DNA of 64,000 bases, from contig MWOO01000142.1 in assembly GCA_002025945.1 (NCBI GenBank), forward strand, positions 1 through 64,000, given 5' to 3'. Each line of letters begins with the position of its first letter. Position 1 is the first letter of the stretch. The stretch comes from Prochlorococcus sp. HOT208_60m_813O14. Lineage in GTDB: Bacteria; Cyanobacteriota; Cyanobacteriia; PCC-6307; Cyanobiaceae. This document shows, in pieces, positions 18,681-27,491 of this stretch. Below the pieces are notes generated by a model. It was given only the letters and a program-made list of their open reading frames with translations. It had not been told where the DNA came from and did not search any database. The position numbers and the translations under genes are program-made.

Positions 18681-19417
18681 TAATTATTAGTAGCAGACTG
18701 CTGTTTGACAAGCTCAAAAAATTCTTGTTTTAAACTTAAATCGTGTCTAAAATCTCCTCTTACCACAGAATTAATCATACTTGTATTTGGTTCTTTGACT
18801 CCCCTCCACTTCATACAATAATGTTGAGCCTTTACAATAATGCCTAAACCTTTAGGTTCACATAGTTTTTCGATTTCATCTGCAAGTATCATTACAGCCT
18901 CTTCCTGAATATGAGGTCTTGAAAAAACCCAATCAGCAACTCTCGCGAATTTTGAAAGTCCTATGACTTTATTCCCAGGTTTAATACCTATCCAACACTC
19001 TCCTAGGATTGGAACTAAGTGATGCGAACATGCAGATCTAACAGAAATTGGGCCGACTGTATAAATCTCATCAAGATTCTTGTCATTTGGGAAACTTGTA
19101 ACTTTTGGTTGTTGATGATATCTGCCTTTAAAAACTTCATTTAAATACATTTTTGAAACTCTTTCAGCAGTTTCTTGAGTATTATGATCATTCTCAACAT
19201 CTATTATGAGGGACTTTAGTAAGTCCTTAACTCTTGAGGCAACTTCTCTTTCTAAAATCTCTAATTCTCCGGGATTTATAAAATCTGCAATATTATCGTT
19301 AGCACTAAACCTGGTTCCAGAATTCTTAATTCTGTCTCTTATAATTTCGGAGATTAATTTATTAGTAATCTGGTCGTCAAAGTTTCTAATATTATCGTTG
19401 GGTAATGTAGAGGTCAT
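18677..19417 (-). CDS. folE: GTP cyclohydrolase I (type IA)
   Basis: A 246-residue enzyme that converts GTP to dihydroneopterin triphosphate, the first step of folate and pterin synthesis. Zinc ligands are visible in VRSACSHHLVPILGE (Cys and His) and in KAQHYCMKWRGVKEP (Cys). LSKFARVADWVFSRPHIQEE is the conserved C-terminal helix region, seen as KFARVADWVFSRPQ-type sequence. The first 50 residues are a variable extension, normal for the family. It starts with ATG at 19417. It converges with trpF with a 4-base overlap. The pterin products link functionally to the PCD at 60394, though not physically. Confidence 0.97.
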   Translation of the reverse strand: MTSTLPNDNIRNFDDQITNKLISEIIRDRIKNSGTRFSANDNIADFINPGELEILEREVASRVKDLLKSLIIDVENDHNTQETAERVSKMYLNEVFKGRYHQQPKVTSFPNDKNLDEIYTVGPISVRSACSHHLVPILGECWIGIKPGNKVIGLSKFARVADWVFSRPHIQEEAVMILADEIEKLCEPKGLGIIVKAQHYCMKWRGVKEPNTSMINSVVRGDFRHDLSLKQEFFELVKQQSATNNY

Positions 19418-19570
19418 AAAATTCTTGACAGAAAATCGTATGCAACTTAATTAACTGTATCTTCTAAGAGCTTAATTGCTTATACACTATATCACATTCT
19501 ATTGTTTAATCGGGTTCACGTAGCCCTAAAAAAAATCACTTTTTAAGGATTAAGAAAACAAAAAGAATAT

Positions 19571-20278
19571 TTAAAAAGCTCCTCCAGAGGGCATTAAAGT
19601 TAAGTCTTCAATCATTTGTGATTCAGGTTGTTGAGCCATATAGAGAATAGTATCTGATACTTCGCTTGAGGAGAGCATAGAAGTTCTATCAAAATCAGCA
19701 TTAATAGATTCTGAGTCCCAAAGAGGAGTATTTACTGAACCTAAAGTTATTGTGCAGGCTCTGATTGAATTAGATCTCTCCTCTTCTCTCAAGCATTTAG
19801 TAAACATAGCTAGTGCAGACTTTGAAATACAATACGCTCCCCATTGGGGAAATGCATTATAAGAAGCATGACTACTAACGTTAATGACTAATCCACCATT
19901 TTTTCTCATATTAGGAATTATTGAACTGCAAATTTGGAAAACACTTGTGAGGTTTATTTGCATAGTTTGTTCCCATTGACCTAAATCCATTTCAACTAAG
20001 GGACCATTAAACGCACAACCAGCATTATTTATCAATACTGAAGGGCACCCATACTTCTTAATCGCTTCTTTAACACAATGCTCTATTTCTAGAGGATTAG
20101 ATAAATCACATTTAACTAGGTTAATTTTTGATTTAGTAGTCAAAAGTTCGCTCTTTAGTTTCTCCATTAAATCCAAGTTTCTGGAGAGCAAAATCAAATC
20201 CCAGCCAGCATTAGCGAAAGTAATTGCTGTAGATCTCCCTATACCTTTAGTAGCACCCGTTATAAAAGCTAGTTTCAA
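19571..20278 (-). CDS. Short-chain dehydrogenase/reductase (FabG-like)
   Basis: A 235-residue NAD(P)-dependent oxidoreductase of the classical SDR family. The cofactor motif TGATKGIGRST lies near residue 7, NNAGCAF near 83, the catalytic Ser in INVSSHAS, and YCISK is the Tyr-x-x-x-Lys pair. The substrate cannot be named; it resembles 3-ketoacyl reductases and sits directly behind accA. I chose TTG at 20278, one base after the accA stop, giving MKLAFITGATKGIG, the normal distance to the motif. Longer readings would overlap accA. The head-to-tail order aar, accA, SDR suggests a shared transcript for fatty-acid metabolism. Confidence 0.88.
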   Translation of the reverse strand: MKLAFITGATKGIGRSTAITFANAGWDLILLSRNLDLMEKLKSELLTTKSKINLVKCDLSNPLEIEHCVKEAIKKYGCPSVLINNAGCAFNGPLVEMDLGQWEQTMQINLTSVFQICSSIIPNMRKNGGLVINVSSHASYNAFPQWGAYCISKSALAMFTKCLREEERSNSIRACTITLGSVNTPLWDSESINADFDRTSMLSSSEVSDTILYMAQQPESQMIEDLTLMPSGGAF

Positions 20279-20279
20279 T

Positions 20280-21287
20280 TTATTCAGTTTTTTGGGGGAT
20301 TTCACTATAAATCTCTTCAATATTATTTGCTTCGACAAATCTACCTAAAACCCTAAATTTTTTGTATCTTTCTTCAATTAATTCGTCTTCAGGCATTTGC
20401 AGTAAAGCATTAAGGTGTTTCTCAATTGCCTCTTTTAGTGTATTGCCAGCATCTAAAGGGGCCCAATTATTCCCACCAGAGGGTTCTGGTAATACCTCAT
20501 CAATTATCCCCAATTTAAGTAAATCTTTACCTGTAATTTTAAGTGCTGATGCTGCTTCTGGTGCCTTCGCAGCATCTCTCCACAAAATTGATGCACATGC
20601 TTCCGGACTAGCAACTGTGTAAACACTGTGTTCGAACATCAGTAACCTATCAGCAACACCTATTCCAAGTGCTCCTCCTGAACCTCCTTCTCCTATGACA
20701 GTAGCTACAATTGGGACTTTAAGTCCAAACATCTCTCGAAGGTTTCTTGCAATAGCTTCCCCTTGACCTTGTTCTTCAGCTTTTAAACCAGCATAAGCTC
20801 CAGGAGTATCAATAAATGTAAGAATTGGCAAGGAGAATCTATTTGCATGCTGCATTAATCTAAGAGCTTTTCTGTAACCTCCTGGTTTTGCCATCCCAAA
20901 GTTTCTTACTACATTTTCTTTCGTGTCCCTTCCTTTCTGATGCCCTAACATCAACACCGGTCTGTTATTTATCGAGCCTATCCCTCCAATTAGTGCCATA
21001 TCATCGCCACCATTTCTATCTCCATGTAATTCGATCCAGTCATCACAAAACATTTGAACAAAATCCAAAGTACTAGGTCTTTGTGGATGTCTTGCTACCT
21101 GAATCTTTTGAGCAGGGGTGAGAGATTTAAATATTTCTTCTCTTCTCCTAGCAGCTAAGGTTTCAAGCTGTAGAAGCTGTTGACTAACATCTACCTCTGA
21201 ATCTCGAGCTAATTCTTTAATTTGCTCTATCTGCTTCTCAAGTTCAACAAGAGGCTTTTCAAAATCAAGGAGGTAACGTTTAGCCAT
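20280..21287 (-). CDS. accA: Acetyl-CoA carboxylase carboxyltransferase subunit alpha
   Basis: A 335-residue subunit that with AccD transfers the carboxyl group from carboxybiotin to acetyl-CoA, giving malonyl-CoA for fatty-acid synthesis in the cytosol. [15 protein letters not shown] and HRPQRP-like [11 protein letters not shown] are N-terminal signatures. [33 protein letters not shown] and [15 protein letters not shown] carry the crotonase-like oxyanion-hole core. It starts with ATG and lies three bases after the aar stop. The SDR follows one base after its own stop. Placement behind aar and ado puts a precursor-supplying enzyme with the enzymes that consume fatty acyl-ACP. Confidence 0.98.
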   Translation of the reverse strand: MAKRYLLDFEKPLVELEKQIEQIKELARDSEVDVSQQLLQLETLAARRREEIFKSLTPAQKIQVARHPQRPSTLDFVQMFCDDWIELHGDRNGGDDMALIGGIGSINNRPVLMLGHQKGRDTKENVVRNFGMAKPGGYRKALRLMQHANRFSLPILTFIDTPGAYAGLKAEEQGQGEAIARNLREMFGLKVPIVATVIGEGGSGGALGIGVADRLLMFEHSVYTVASPEACASILWRDAAKAPEAASALKITGKDLLKLGIIDEVLPEPSGGNNWAPLDAGNTLKEAIEKHLNALLQMPEDELIEERYKKFRVLGRFVEANNIEEIYSEIPQKTE

Positions 21288-21290
21288 AAT

Positions 21291-22331
21291 TTAAACAGTT
21301 AATACTTTAGGATGCTTATCAAGTCCAATCGCAGAAAAACCATGCTTTAAAGATGCTGCTCCAATAAACTCCATCTTTTCAAGAGAAATGTTATTTCTTC
21401 CCCAACTAAAGTTTGTATGACACTTTTCAAATTCTAAAATCATAGCTTCTGCAAAGCAAGCAAACATCTCTCGCTGCGGGTTTTGCATTTCCGCAAGTTC
21501 CATCATATTCCAACCAATATCATTAAAAAACTCTACTATACCTCCTTTCAAAACATGAATATTTTCACCCTGAAATTTCTCATCAAGATTCTTGGGGTAT
21601 CCGCCATCAATCATTAAACATGGTTTTTTTAAGTTATCTGTATCAATTTCAATAGTTTTAGGCATACTTGCAACCCATACAACAATATCCGCCTGAGGCA
21701 ATGCCTCATTTAAGCTTGTTACGGTGCCACCATCTAATTCTTTTTGTAATAGCGCTAGTGGTTCTTGTTGTCTTGCTACCATAAGAAGTTCTGAAATCCC
21801 AGTTTTATTGATAAGCCATCTACAAACAGCACTACCAATATCACCTGTAGCACCAATTACAGCAACAGTTGCTTTTTTAAGATCTATCCCAATGCGAGGC
21901 GCATTAATTTCGAGTTGCTTACAAATGACCCAGGCGGTATGAGTATTGCCAGTAGTAAACCTTTCCCACTCTAATGAAGTATTTCTAATTTGTTTATGTT
22001 GTAGAAGATTAAAATTCTCAAAAATAATAGAAGTAAATCCTCCCAAAGCAGTAATGTTAATCCCTTTTTTCTGAGCTAGTTCCATAGCATTTAGTACTTT
22101 TCTTCTAGCCGTTTTAAACCTAGAAAGCATTTCAGGAACAAAGCACGAATCTATATAAGAACCTTCAATAGATATTCCAGTAGCACTCTTAACTTCTACA
22201 TTTTCAACAAGCTGAGGTGGAGCAGTACACCAAACATCCAAGTCGCCATCGGCAATATGATCAAAACCTAGCATCGAAGCTTTTCTTTTTGCATCTTCAA
22301 AACTGGTTGAGTGGCCAATTAACCCAAACAT
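21291..22331 (-). CDS. aar: Long-chain acyl-[acyl-carrier-protein] reductase (AAR)
   Basis: A 346-residue enzyme that reduces fatty acyl-ACP to fatty aldehyde with NADPH, the first step of cyanobacterial alkane production. Family stretches are [19 protein letters not shown] at the N terminus, [15 protein letters not shown], and the NADPH motif [18 protein letters not shown] near residue 165. [20 protein letters not shown] near residue 293 includes the cysteine thought to hold the acyl group. It starts with ATG, 108 bases after ado on the same strand, and precedes accA by three bases. The ado-aar pair is the complete alkane pathway. Confidence 0.97.
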   Translation of the reverse strand: MFGLIGHSTSFEDAKRKASMLGFDHIADGDLDVWCTAPPQLVENVEVKSATGISIEGSYIDSCFVPEMLSRFKTARRKVLNAMELAQKKGINITALGGFTSIIFENFNLLQHKQIRNTSLEWERFTTGNTHTAWVICKQLEINAPRIGIDLKKATVAVIGATGDIGSAVCRWLINKTGISELLMVARQQEPLALLQKELDGGTVTSLNEALPQADIVVWVASMPKTIEIDTDNLKKPCLMIDGGYPKNLDEKFQGENIHVLKGGIVEFFNDIGWNMMELAEMQNPQREMFACFAEAMILEFEKCHTNFSWGRNNISLEKMEFIGAASLKHGFSAIGLDKHPKVLTV

Positions 22332-22439
22332 TTAAAATTTATAAATGGTTTCTATACAATGTTATGAACAATAGCACAGAGATAACTACTTAAATAGGAT
22401 TGATTAATTATTAAAGTCCTTAATTAATTAGAAATGTAA

Positions 22440-23168
22440 TTAGACAATAGCTGCCATAGCCATTCTTGCAATTTCTCTATTATCTAGTCCTATTTCCATC
22501 AATGTATCTTGATAAGCAATCATAAACTCTTCCATTAATTCTTCTCTGTCCATAGCTAAAACTGATGCGTCATCTGCTACTTCATCTAACATCTTTTTAA
22601 TTAATGGAAGATTAACCTTATTAGCTTCCATTAATTCCTCTTTACAAGTAGATAGATTCTCTTTAAGCCACTCTTGACCATAATTTAAATGAAGATATTC
22701 ATCTTTAACCACTCCCTCTGTTATTTTTTTTGCAAAAGGATCCGCAACTCTTATGTAGACGTTATAAGCAGAGATCGCGAAAGCTTCGATTAAAATAGCT
22801 TGAATTAAAAGACATGTTGTTAAATTTCCTTTTTCAAGAGCAACTTGAAAATTACCATGTAATTTAGAAAAGAATTTTTTAGCAAATTCCATATCAGCAA
22901 CTACACCTAAATTTCTTCCACATGCAGTAAATCCTTTTTTATGCTTCATTTCCATTCTTGCCAATTTAGTTAACTCCTCTAACTCATTTGGAATTAAAGT
23001 TGCTATTGAAATGTAATTATCATGAGCCTCTTGCTCTCCCTCTATAACAATTGCATTTATTCTGCTGTATGCATCCTTATAAGAATCTGTAGTGAAGTCG
23101 GGCAAATTTAAAGAAATCGGATTAGTCGATTCTTCAATATTTTTTTTATTTGATTCTAGAGTTTGCAT
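22440..23168 (-). CDS. ado: Aldehyde-deformylating oxygenase (ADO, alkane synthase)
   Basis: A 242-residue ferritin-like di-iron enzyme that converts fatty aldehydes to alkanes plus formate (mainly C15 hydrocarbon in these cells). Metal ligands are in VIEGEQEAHDNYI, ARMEMKHKKGF, IEAFAISAY and KDEYLHLNYGQEW. I chose ATG at 23168 (MQTLESNKK). An ATG at 23195 adds nine residues, but a TATAAT box at 23208-23213 would put the transcription start only a few bases before that codon, so the inner ATG leaves a reasonable leader. The next gene on the strand is aar, its substrate supplier. Alkanes are thought to sit in thylakoid and cell membranes. Confidence 0.95.
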   Translation of the reverse strand: MQTLESNKKNIEESTNPISLNLPDFTTDSYKDAYSRINAIVIEGEQEAHDNYISIATLIPNELEELTKLARMEMKHKKGFTACGRNLGVVADMEFAKKFFSKLHGNFQVALEKGNLTTCLLIQAILIEAFAISAYNVYIRVADPFAKKITEGVVKDEYLHLNYGQEWLKENLSTCKEELMEANKVNLPLIKKMLDEVADDASVLAMDREELMEEFMIAYQDTLMEIGLDNREIARMAMAAIV

Positions 23169-23207
23169 GTCAGTAATCTTTAGCTCATTATGCATGAATA
23201 TTACACG

Positions 23208-23213
23208 ATTATA
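23208..23213 (-). promoter_or_regulatory. -10 box TATAAT for ado
   Basis: A perfect TATAAT on the minus strand lies 40 bases ahead of the ATG at 23168. No good -35 box is seen 17 bases upstream, a common situation in Prochlorococcus promoters. Transcription would start near 23200, which argues against the ATG at 23195 as the real ado start. Confidence 0.45.
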
Positions 23214-23279
23214 GAGAGTTTATTTAAATATCATGAAAATAGTTTCAATTGTTAAGTCACATTTTTTACTTAAACTTAT

Positions 23280-24074
23280 TCAAGAATTGTTTGGCCAATC
23301 TGATTGCATCAGATTCATAATCAATTTGAACCAATGATTAATCAATAATTCCTTTAAATTTTTCCCTAAAGACTCATTTGCCCCTCTGCTATCTCCAATA
23401 ACACCTGATTTACTGAAGTCGTCAGTAAGCCAGGCAGTAGGCGCATTGCCCTCTAGACTCCAACCTTCAGGAATCTTTCCTTTATTAACCTCATTTGGGC
23501 GTTCATCGCCTACTAATTCTGGTTTCAAAGCCAGCATCAAACTTGTTTCAGCTAAAGAAGCATGAAGCCCATCCTCAATCTCAGTTTTTGTTAACAATTC
23601 ACTCAATCCATTCACACCACTCCATAAGAAACAAGGGAAAACTGCCATGCCTGGTGCGACACTTCTTAGCTCTCTTGCAGCTGTATTTAATAGTGAAATT
23701 TGACCTCCATGTCCATTAATCAATATCAATCTTTTAAAACCCATTTCCGATAATTGACTTCCGACTTCCTTAATCAATGAGGTTATTAAATTTGAGGAAA
23801 GTGAAATTGTCCCGGCAAAACCCTTATGTTCTGGAGAAAAACCAATATATTGAGTTGGAAGTTTTTTTAATGGAATATCGGCAGAGAATAATTTTAAAAC
23901 TTCGCTAATAATTTCATCAACAAAAATACTATCTGTCGCAAGAGGCAAATGCGGCCCATGTTGCTCAACAGCACCGAATGGCCAAATCACTGTAGATCTT
24001 TTATGTTTTGCAACACTCTCAATTTCTTGCCAGTTTAAATGTTCAAATTTATTAGGTATTGGTTTAAAGTTCAT
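23280..24074 (-). CDS. Creatininase family amidohydrolase-like protein
   Basis: A 264-residue protein of the creatininase superfamily, metal-dependent amidohydrolases that include creatininase and mycofactocin or riboflavin-pathway members. The metal site is visible in WPFGAVEQHGPHLPLATD (Glu, His, Asp), LILINGHGGQ, and LHASLAETSLML with the catalytic Glu. The substrate cannot be inferred from sequence; creatinine is unlikely in this organism. It starts with ATG and lies 111 bases ahead of ado on the same strand. It diverges from the S1-domain gene across 66 bases. Length is normal for the family. Confidence 0.88.
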   Translation of the reverse strand: MNFKPIPNKFEHLNWQEIESVAKHKRSTVIWPFGAVEQHGPHLPLATDSIFVDEIISEVLKLFSADIPLKKLPTQYIGFSPEHKGFAGTISLSSNLITSLIKEVGSQLSEMGFKRLILINGHGGQISLLNTAARELRSVAPGMAVFPCFLWSGVNGLSELLTKTEIEDGLHASLAETSLMLALKPELVGDERPNEVNKGKIPEGWSLEGNAPTAWLTDDFSKSGVIGDSRGANESLGKNLKELLINHWFKLIMNLMQSDWPNNS

Positions 24075-24140
24075 TAATTTTAATTTTGAGTACTAACATT
24101 TAGAGTATGTTAATAATTAATCATACTTATTTTACCTACG

Positions 24141-25358
24141 ATGGGAGTCAATAATAAAAATGCCCAAGATAATATCCAACCAAAGGGCAATAAAAAACCT
24201 CTTCAGGTACTTCACATAAGCAAGAAAGATCCTCAAAAAAAATCTCAAGAAAAAGATAATGAACAAACCAATTCGCAAGAAGAAATTAAAAAAGAAAATA
24301 TCGCAATCAAACCGCAAATCAACCAAGATCATTCAGTAAAAGAAATTGATGACAGAAATGAAAACACTAAAGATTTTGATATTTATCAACAAGATTTAAC
24401 TAATCAAGACTTAAATAGACCCAAAAATTTTTCTGAGAAAAACACAGATTTTCAATTAGAAAGAACTGTTGATGAATTCGATTTTGATGAAAGTGCTTTT
24501 TTGGAGGCTTTAAATGAAAATGAGCCAATTGGGGCTACAGGAGAAACAATTTCAGGTAAGGTTATAGCAATCGAAAGTGATGGTCTATATGTTGACATTG
24601 GCGGAAAAGCACCTGGTTATATGCCTAAAAAAGAATGTGGTTTGGGAGTCATCACTAACTTTAAAGAAAAGTTTTCTATAGGCCTTGAAATGGAAGTTTT
24701 GGTTATCAAAGAACAAAATGCTGATGGAATGGTAACAGTGAGCGCTCGGGCATTAATTCTTAGGCAAAGTTGGGAAAAGGTATCGAGTTCCGCAAAAAAT
24801 GGAAAATTAATTAACGTTTTAATTAATGGATTTAACAGAGGTGGTCTTACGTGTGATGTAGATGGATTGAGAGGATTCATCCCAAGATCCCAACTTGAAG
24901 ATGGTCAAGACTATCAATCTTTTGTTGGCAAAACTCTAAAAGTAGCATTTCTTGAGGTGAATCCAGAATCTAGAAAATTAGTTCTCTCTGAAAAGAAAGC
25001 ATCACTAGTCTCTAAACTTACAAGTTTAGAATTAGGTCAATTAATTGAAGGAGAAGTTTTAGCAGTAAAGCCATATGGCTTCTTTATAGACTTAGGGGGA
25101 GCTAGTGGACTTCTTCATCAATCCTCACTAACAAATGGATCGATTCGTTCTTTAAGAGAAGTTTTTAGAGAAGGGGAAATGATAAAAGCTTTAATATCTG
25201 AAATTGACCTCGAAAAAGGGCGCATTAGTCTCAATACAGCTCTCCTAGAAAACTCTGCGGGAGAATTAATTATTGATAAGCAAAAAGTTATGCAAGAAGC
25301 CACAGAGAGAGCACAAAAAACTAAAGCACTCTTCGATAAAAAAGAACAAGATAAATGA
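24141..25358 (+). CDS. S1-domain RNA-binding protein (ribosomal protein S1-like)
   Basis: A 405-residue cytosolic protein with a highly charged, low-complexity N terminus (1-125) and three S1 RNA-binding domains, about 132-205, 212-285 and 293-365. The best one is GEVLAVKPYGFFIDLGGASG followed by LLHQSSL. It is related to cyanobacterial Rps1 homologues but differs from the main S1 protein by its lysine/glutamine-rich N terminus and its position. It starts with ATG. Its stop overlaps the next start as ATGA, so translation is coupled with a Tab2-like RNA-binding protein. A role in translation of photosystem messages is a reasonable guess from that pairing. Confidence 0.88.
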   Translation: MGVNNKNAQDNIQPKGNKKPLQVLHISKKDPQKKSQEKDNEQTNSQEEIKKENIAIKPQINQDHSVKEIDDRNENTKDFDIYQQDLTNQDLNRPKNFSEKNTDFQLERTVDEFDFDESAFLEALNENEPIGATGETISGKVIAIESDGLYVDIGGKAPGYMPKKECGLGVITNFKEKFSIGLEMEVLVIKEQNADGMVTVSARALILRQSWEKVSSSAKNGKLINVLINGFNRGGLTCDVDGLRGFIPRSQLEDGQDYQSFVGKTLKVAFLEVNPESRKLVLSEKKASLVSKLTSLELGQLIEGEVLAVKPYGFFIDLGGASGLLHQSSLTNGSIRSLREVFREGEMIKALISEIDLEKGRISLNTALLENSAGELIIDKQKVMQEATERAQKTKALFDKKEQDK

Positions 25359-26260
25359 ACATTAATAAAACAATGGATTCAGGTCTTAAATTAAAAATTT
25401 CAGATTGGGAATTAGACTTCTACTCAAGACCAATTATTGAATCAAATGGAAAAAAAAGGTGGGAGTTAATTATTTGCTCTACAAGAAGTTATAAGACAGA
25501 AGATATTTTTCTTTGGAATAAAAAATGTCCTGCCAATGAAGTTAATTCAGTATGGCTTACAAAGGCACTAAATGAAGCAATTAGTGAAGCAAAAAAACAA
25601 GGGTGGGAAAAACCATCAATAGTTCGATTCTGGAGGTCGTCAATGAAATCGATCATTAAGAAATCTCTGGAGGCCGTGAGTATCGAGGCTCTTGTAAGTA
25701 GGAGAACTTACGATTTATTAGATAGAATCGCATTTCTTGAGAAAGAGATTTATCCAAAGGAGAAAGGTTATGTAAGAGGTGTACTAGCTCCTACTTTTAC
25801 TTCTAAAATGGAAAACCCTCCTACACCTTTACCAGAAGAAGTAAGGGGTGATGCTTTAACAATCTCAGAAATATCAATTGGAGAATTAAAATCAGCAGAA
25901 AATTGGCCTATTGAATTTGGAGAAATTTTCCCAATTCAGCAAGTTTTAGATGATAATTACTTGGTTCCAGGATTAAGACTTTTTAGCAAAGATAGATCAT
26001 TAGCACTTTCTGCATGGTTCAGTTGTTTAGAACCTATTAAATTAGTCATCAATAAGAACCAACTCATACTTGAAGCTTCAGAAGACGATAAGTGGCTGGT
26101 AACAGATTTGCCAGAAAAAGATGCAAACATTTTGAGTACAAAGTTTATGGAGAATAAAAAAAATTCTTTTGATTATCAATTTATTTCCATACAGGCAACG
26201 CCATACATCGAAAAATTTGCAGGATTCTGGATCTTGAGAGATATTGAATTAATTTCATAA
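25355..26260 (+). CDS. Tab2/Atab2-like RNA-binding protein (DUF1092)
   Basis: A 301-residue protein of the Tab2/Atab2 family. The chloroplast members bind the psaB mRNA leader and are needed for photosystem I translation; the cyanobacterial ones are less studied. Matching features are the N-terminal SDWELDFYSRPI, WVTKAL-like VWLTKALNEAISEAKKQGW, PSIVRFWRSSM, and the C-terminal FAGFWILRDIE. ATG at 25355 overlaps the S1-gene stop by four bases, which implies coupled expression. The gene after it (PgeF) overlaps poorly and may depend on this transcript. No membrane segment is present. Confidence 0.9.
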   Translation: MNINKTMDSGLKLKISDWELDFYSRPIIESNGKKRWELIICSTRSYKTEDIFLWNKKCPANEVNSVWLTKALNEAISEAKKQGWEKPSIVRFWRSSMKSIIKKSLEAVSIEALVSRRTYDLLDRIAFLEKEIYPKEKGYVRGVLAPTFTSKMENPPTPLPEEVRGDALTISEISIGELKSAENWPIEFGEIFPIQQVLDDNYLVPGLRLFSKDRSLALSAWFSCLEPIKLVINKNQLILEASEDDKWLVTDLPEKDANILSTKFMENKKNSFDYQFISIQATPYIEKFAGFWILRDIELIS

Positions 26261-26282
26261 ATTCAGCTTAGGAGCAGGAACT

Positions 26283-27065
26283 ATTCCATACAAAGAAATA
26301 TATTTCTCAAAAACTGAAATTTTTATTCAAAACAAAAAATTTGAATATTATTCATCACCTATCCTTAGTCAAAATAATTTCAAACATGCATATTTTACAA
26401 AATCAAGCTCTGAGAAATTTCTTCAATTATTAGGGAATCATTTTAATGAAAATCACATAAATTGTGTTTCCAATCAAATTCACAGTAATGTGATAGTTTT
26501 TGGATCACATGCGGGAGATGGTATTAAGACTGATGCAGATGGCCTTGTTGGTAATAAATGCAATCAAAACTTATGGATTTACACAGCTGATTGTATGCCA
26601 ATATTTTTTGCAGATAAAAGAACAAGAAATGTAGCAACCTTGCATTGTGGAAGGAAGGGCTTAGAAAAAAAAATAATAAAAAATCTGGTTAAAATTTTCG
26701 ATAATTTAGGAACATCTAGAGATAACTTACTTGTTGCAATAGGACCAGCGATTTCCAAGGAACATTATCTAGTTGATAAAAAGACACTCAAAGAATTTTA
26801 TAGAAAAGCCGATAAAAAAAACATAATGGTAAATTTGACTCAAACTGAAAAAGATCTTTGTTTAAGTGATTCAAATCACTTCAAAGAAAAAAACTTAAAT
26901 CAACTTGATCTTAAAAGATCTGCTTATAGACAACTTTTAAATGAGAACATTCCCAATACAAATATAGACATCTCAAATTTATGTACATACAAATTAAAAA
27001 ATGAATTTAATTCCTGGAGAAGGAGCAAAACATTCTCGAGACAATGGAATTTTATTTGCTCATAG
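26283..27065 (+). CDS. PgeF/YfiH family protein (polyphenol oxidase/purine nucleoside phosphorylase-like), no standard start codon
   Basis: A protein of the YfiH/PgeF (laccase-domain) family, members of which act as peptidoglycan editing or purine nucleoside phosphorylase-like enzymes with a zinc site. Visible features are NQIHSNV, LWIYTADCMPIFFAD (Cys), and ATLHCGRKGLEKK (the His-Cys/Ala-Gly region), plus AIGPAIS. Conserved N-terminal sequence such as FKHAYFTK, matching the HGFSTR position of relatives, extends far upstream of the first GTG at 26490. The frame is open from the TAA at 26250 and contains no ATG, GTG or TTG before 26490. AGGAG at 26270-26274 sits eight bases before an ATT at 26283, which would give a normal 260 residues. 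Confidence 0.72.
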   Translation: MPYKEIYFSKTEIFIQNKKFEYYSSPILSQNNFKHAYFTKSSSEKFLQLLGNHFNENHINCVSNQIHSNVIVFGSHAGDGIKTDADGLVGNKCNQNLWIYTADCMPIFFADKRTRNVATLHCGRKGLEKKIIKNLVKIFDNLGTSRDNLLVAIGPAISKEHYLVDKKTLKEFYRKADKKNIMVNLTQTEKDLCLSDSNHFKEKNLNQLDLKRSAYRQLLNENIPNTNIDISNLCTYKLKNEFNSWRRSKTFSRQWNFICS

Positions 27066-27071
27066 AGATAG

Positions 27072-27422
27072 TTAACTTGGACAAATTTCACTAGTTAAGT
27101 CTTTGGCGACTAATAATTCCGTCATCTCCTTAGTACCTTTAATATTAAAAACTTTGGCTAACAAAACATTCTCTTTGAAACCAAAAGGCTTTATTTTCAC
27201 TTTGCTCCCCCTTGGGAATTCACTCTTAAGTAGATTAGTTGCCTCAATCTCATCATTTTCATTTACATCTACACAAAATAATCCAATAGTTAAATTTCTA
27301 TTTTGATCCCCCACCAAAATAGTATTTGAACTTTTAATTTGAAGAATTTCGGCCGAGTTTACTATTACAGGATTAAGGACAATCAAGCAGACTATAATTA
27401 AAATTTTTGATAATTTTTTCAA
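27072..27422 (-). CDS. Secreted SNase-fold-like protein
   Basis: A 116-residue protein with an N-terminal signal peptide (KKLSKILIIVCLIVLNPV then a likely cut after VNSA, residues 1-24). The mature part resembles the OB-fold of staphylococcal nuclease: ILQIKSSNTILVGD, LTIGLFCVDV, and LLAKVFNIKG with a final LVAKDL. The DGDT and Arg/Glu catalytic residues of true nucleases are absent, so enzymatic activity is doubtful. It should be in the periplasm or thylakoid lumen. Start is TTG at 27422; there is no ATG. It converges with the PgeF gene six bases away. Confidence 0.7.
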   Translation of the reverse strand: MKKLSKILIIVCLIVLNPVIVNSAEILQIKSSNTILVGDQNRNLTIGLFCVDVNENDEIEATNLLKSEFPRGSKVKIKPFGFKENVLLAKVFNIKGTKEMTELLVAKDLTSEICPS

Positions 27423-27491
27423 TTCAGAAATATCTAAGTTTTTAAATTTATCTTAAAGTTGATTATTTAAAATTACGAGTTTTAAAAAAAA

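Noticed and set aside
24132-24332. A very hydrophobic open frame opposite the S1-domain gene
   Set aside because: The hydrophobic Phe/Leu/Ile pattern is the complement of Lys/Glu/Gln-rich codons in the S1 protein's N terminus, so it is an artefact.
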